A stretch of 64,000 bases of DNA from Limanda limanda. Its lineage: Eukaryota; Chordata; Actinopteri; Pleuronectiformes; Pleuronectidae. Under the pieces are notes generated by a model. That model did not search any database. It was given only the letters and a program-made list of their open reading frames with translations, and had not been told where the DNA came from. Below are positions 63,551-64,000 of this stretch, piece after piece (position 1 is the stretch's first letter; the number at the start of each line of letters is the position of its first letter). Made by a program: the position numbers and the translations under genes. The stretch covers positions 337,170 to 401,169 of the forward strand of contig NW_026870444.1 of the NCBI RefSeq assembly GCF_963576545.1, in the 5' to 3' direction.

Positions 63551-64000
63551 ACCCTAACCATACCCATGATGCAGAGTCGGAGAAGCTCAGAGTCGATCGA
63601 TGCGCCACGCAACCATTTGTGGGTAGAGCCTATTGCAAGTCTCTGACCTAGTAATTCAAGAATATCTCCTCAGATTTGGGGGAATTTCGCGGTCGCCTCT
63701 TCCGAGGTGACAAGCTCGGGGATGGAACCATCGATCCGCAGGACCCAAATAGTCCAGATGCAACCACTTTCCAAGTCTCTCCGACCTTCACAAAAAAATT
63801 ATTCAAGAATATCTCTTTCTCTATGTGCTTATTAATAACATAACCTTCCGAAAGTCGGAGAAGCTCAAGGATGGTACCGATCGATGCGCGTACCCCAGTA
63901 GTGGGGGTAGAGCCTATTGCAAGACTCTCCCGACCTTCCCCAAAAAAAAGATTCAAGAATAACTCTTTCTCCTATGTGCTTTCATCCCTAAACCCTAACC
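63551..64000 (+). repeat. Badly degraded T/N copies at the right edge
   Basis: T, N and T can still be followed (GATTTGGGGG near 63,671, GTGGGGGTAG near 63,901, a telomeric start at 63,985), but every 10-20 bases hold an indel or mismatch and the telomeric blocks at 63,550 and 63,830 are scrambled. The sequence ends inside another CCCTAA block. Low-quality read tail is more likely than ancient monomers. Confidence 0.75.

Larger units (their letters stand above)
1..64000 (+). repeat. Two-monomer (T/N) satellite array with embedded telomere-type blocks
   Basis: The whole window is a head-to-tail array of two monomers: T (163 bp, with a (CCCTAA)3CCC block) and N (155 bp, without it). All copies read in the same direction and no inverted copy was seen. 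Between 843 and 59,612 there are 249 T and 118 N; the flanks raise the total to roughly 400 monomers. N is never next to N. Monomer lengths near 155-165 bp are typical of eukaryotic satellites wrapped on single nucleosomes. The telomeric motif and the nested higher-order repeats point to a subtelomeric or pericentromeric location, which is inference. Open reading frames run through the array, but they are by-products of the repeat. I see no gene, transposon or unique sequence. Confidence 0.97.

Noticed and set aside
50..63557. Dozens of overlapping plus-strand open reading frames of 60-530 codons ending in the same residues
   Set aside because: They are the satellite read in rotating frames: most begin at the GTG that overlaps the TAG of TTTAGTGGGGG, share identical sequence including translated telomere repeats, and have no codon signature, promoter or family resemblance.
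60191..63956. Minus-strand open frames of 63-102 codons near the right end
   Set aside because: They appear only where single-base indels break the usual stop pattern, so they are artefacts of the degraded sequence.
1..64000. CRISPR-like pattern: a constant 40-bp box at regular intervals
   Set aside because: The sequences between boxes are not unique spacers; they are the two monomer bodies repeated hundreds of times, and no cas-like gene is present.
63985..64000. True telomere at the right end (CCCTAAACCCTAACC)
   Set aside because: It is just the start of another T block with an extra A. The orientation would be wrong for a right-hand chromosome end, and the sequence is cut by the window.
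1..64000. Bacterial, phage or plasmid origin
   Set aside because: No genes, no origin-type elements, and a 64-kb near-identical two-monomer array with TTAGGG-type blocks is foreign to those genomes.

Overview
The window is one uninterrupted satellite DNA array. I find no protein-coding gene, RNA gene, transposon, CRISPR array or unique sequence in 64 kb. Two related monomers, always in the same orientation, tile it. T (163 bp) carries a short telomere-type block, (CCCTAA)3CCC. N (155 bp) lacks that block. The first 40 bp of T and N are identical, their last ~83 bp are about 71% identical by hand alignment, and their middles do not align. T comes singly or in runs; N is always flanked by T on both sides. 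The common units are the dimer T-N (318 bp) and the trimer T-T-N (481 bp).

The window looks eukaryotic: tandem monomers close to nucleosome length, a TTAGGG-class telomeric motif, nested higher-order repeats (HORs) and no genes. A subtelomeric array is the likeliest context and a pericentromeric one is possible. TTAGGG telomeres occur in animals, many fungi, various protists and some plants, so I cannot name the lineage. I do not recognise this satellite.

Layout. 1-1,649: T-N dimers, then a short T run. 1,650-5,489: three tandem copies of a 1,280-bp HOR. 3,989-9,641 and 10,858-16,510: two nearly identical segments 6,869 bp apart, separated by T-T-N trimers. 16,505-20,658: a T run, then T-N-rich DNA with a 1,429-bp tandem duplication. 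20,659-23,234: a 1,288-bp HOR twice. 25,159-28,202: a mosaic of segments also found at 12.7, 17.6 and 20.5 kb. 31,726-35,899: a 2,087-bp HOR twice. 36.9-49.0 kb: a T-rich block recurring three times, 5,120 and 4,957 bp apart. 48,696-59,130: a 2,731-bp HOR in nearly four copies, the last short by two T. From 54.3 kb to the end the array is plain T-T-N.

Between 843 and 59,612 the length is exactly 249 T + 118 N minus 18 losses of one 6-bp telomere repeat (249x163 + 118x155 - 18x6 = 58,769), so single-base indels are absent or cancel out. From 60,178 onward single-base indels appear, many in homopolymers, and the last ~450 bp are badly degraded. This looks like an unpolished long-read contig end rather than biology.

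The most interesting property is that nearly every T carries exactly four telomeric G-runs on the minus strand, the minimum for an intramolecular telomeric G-quadruplex. That gives about 230 such sites in 59 kb, set in an inverted-repeat frame. No software was run; counts come from reading the sequence and from spacing arithmetic.
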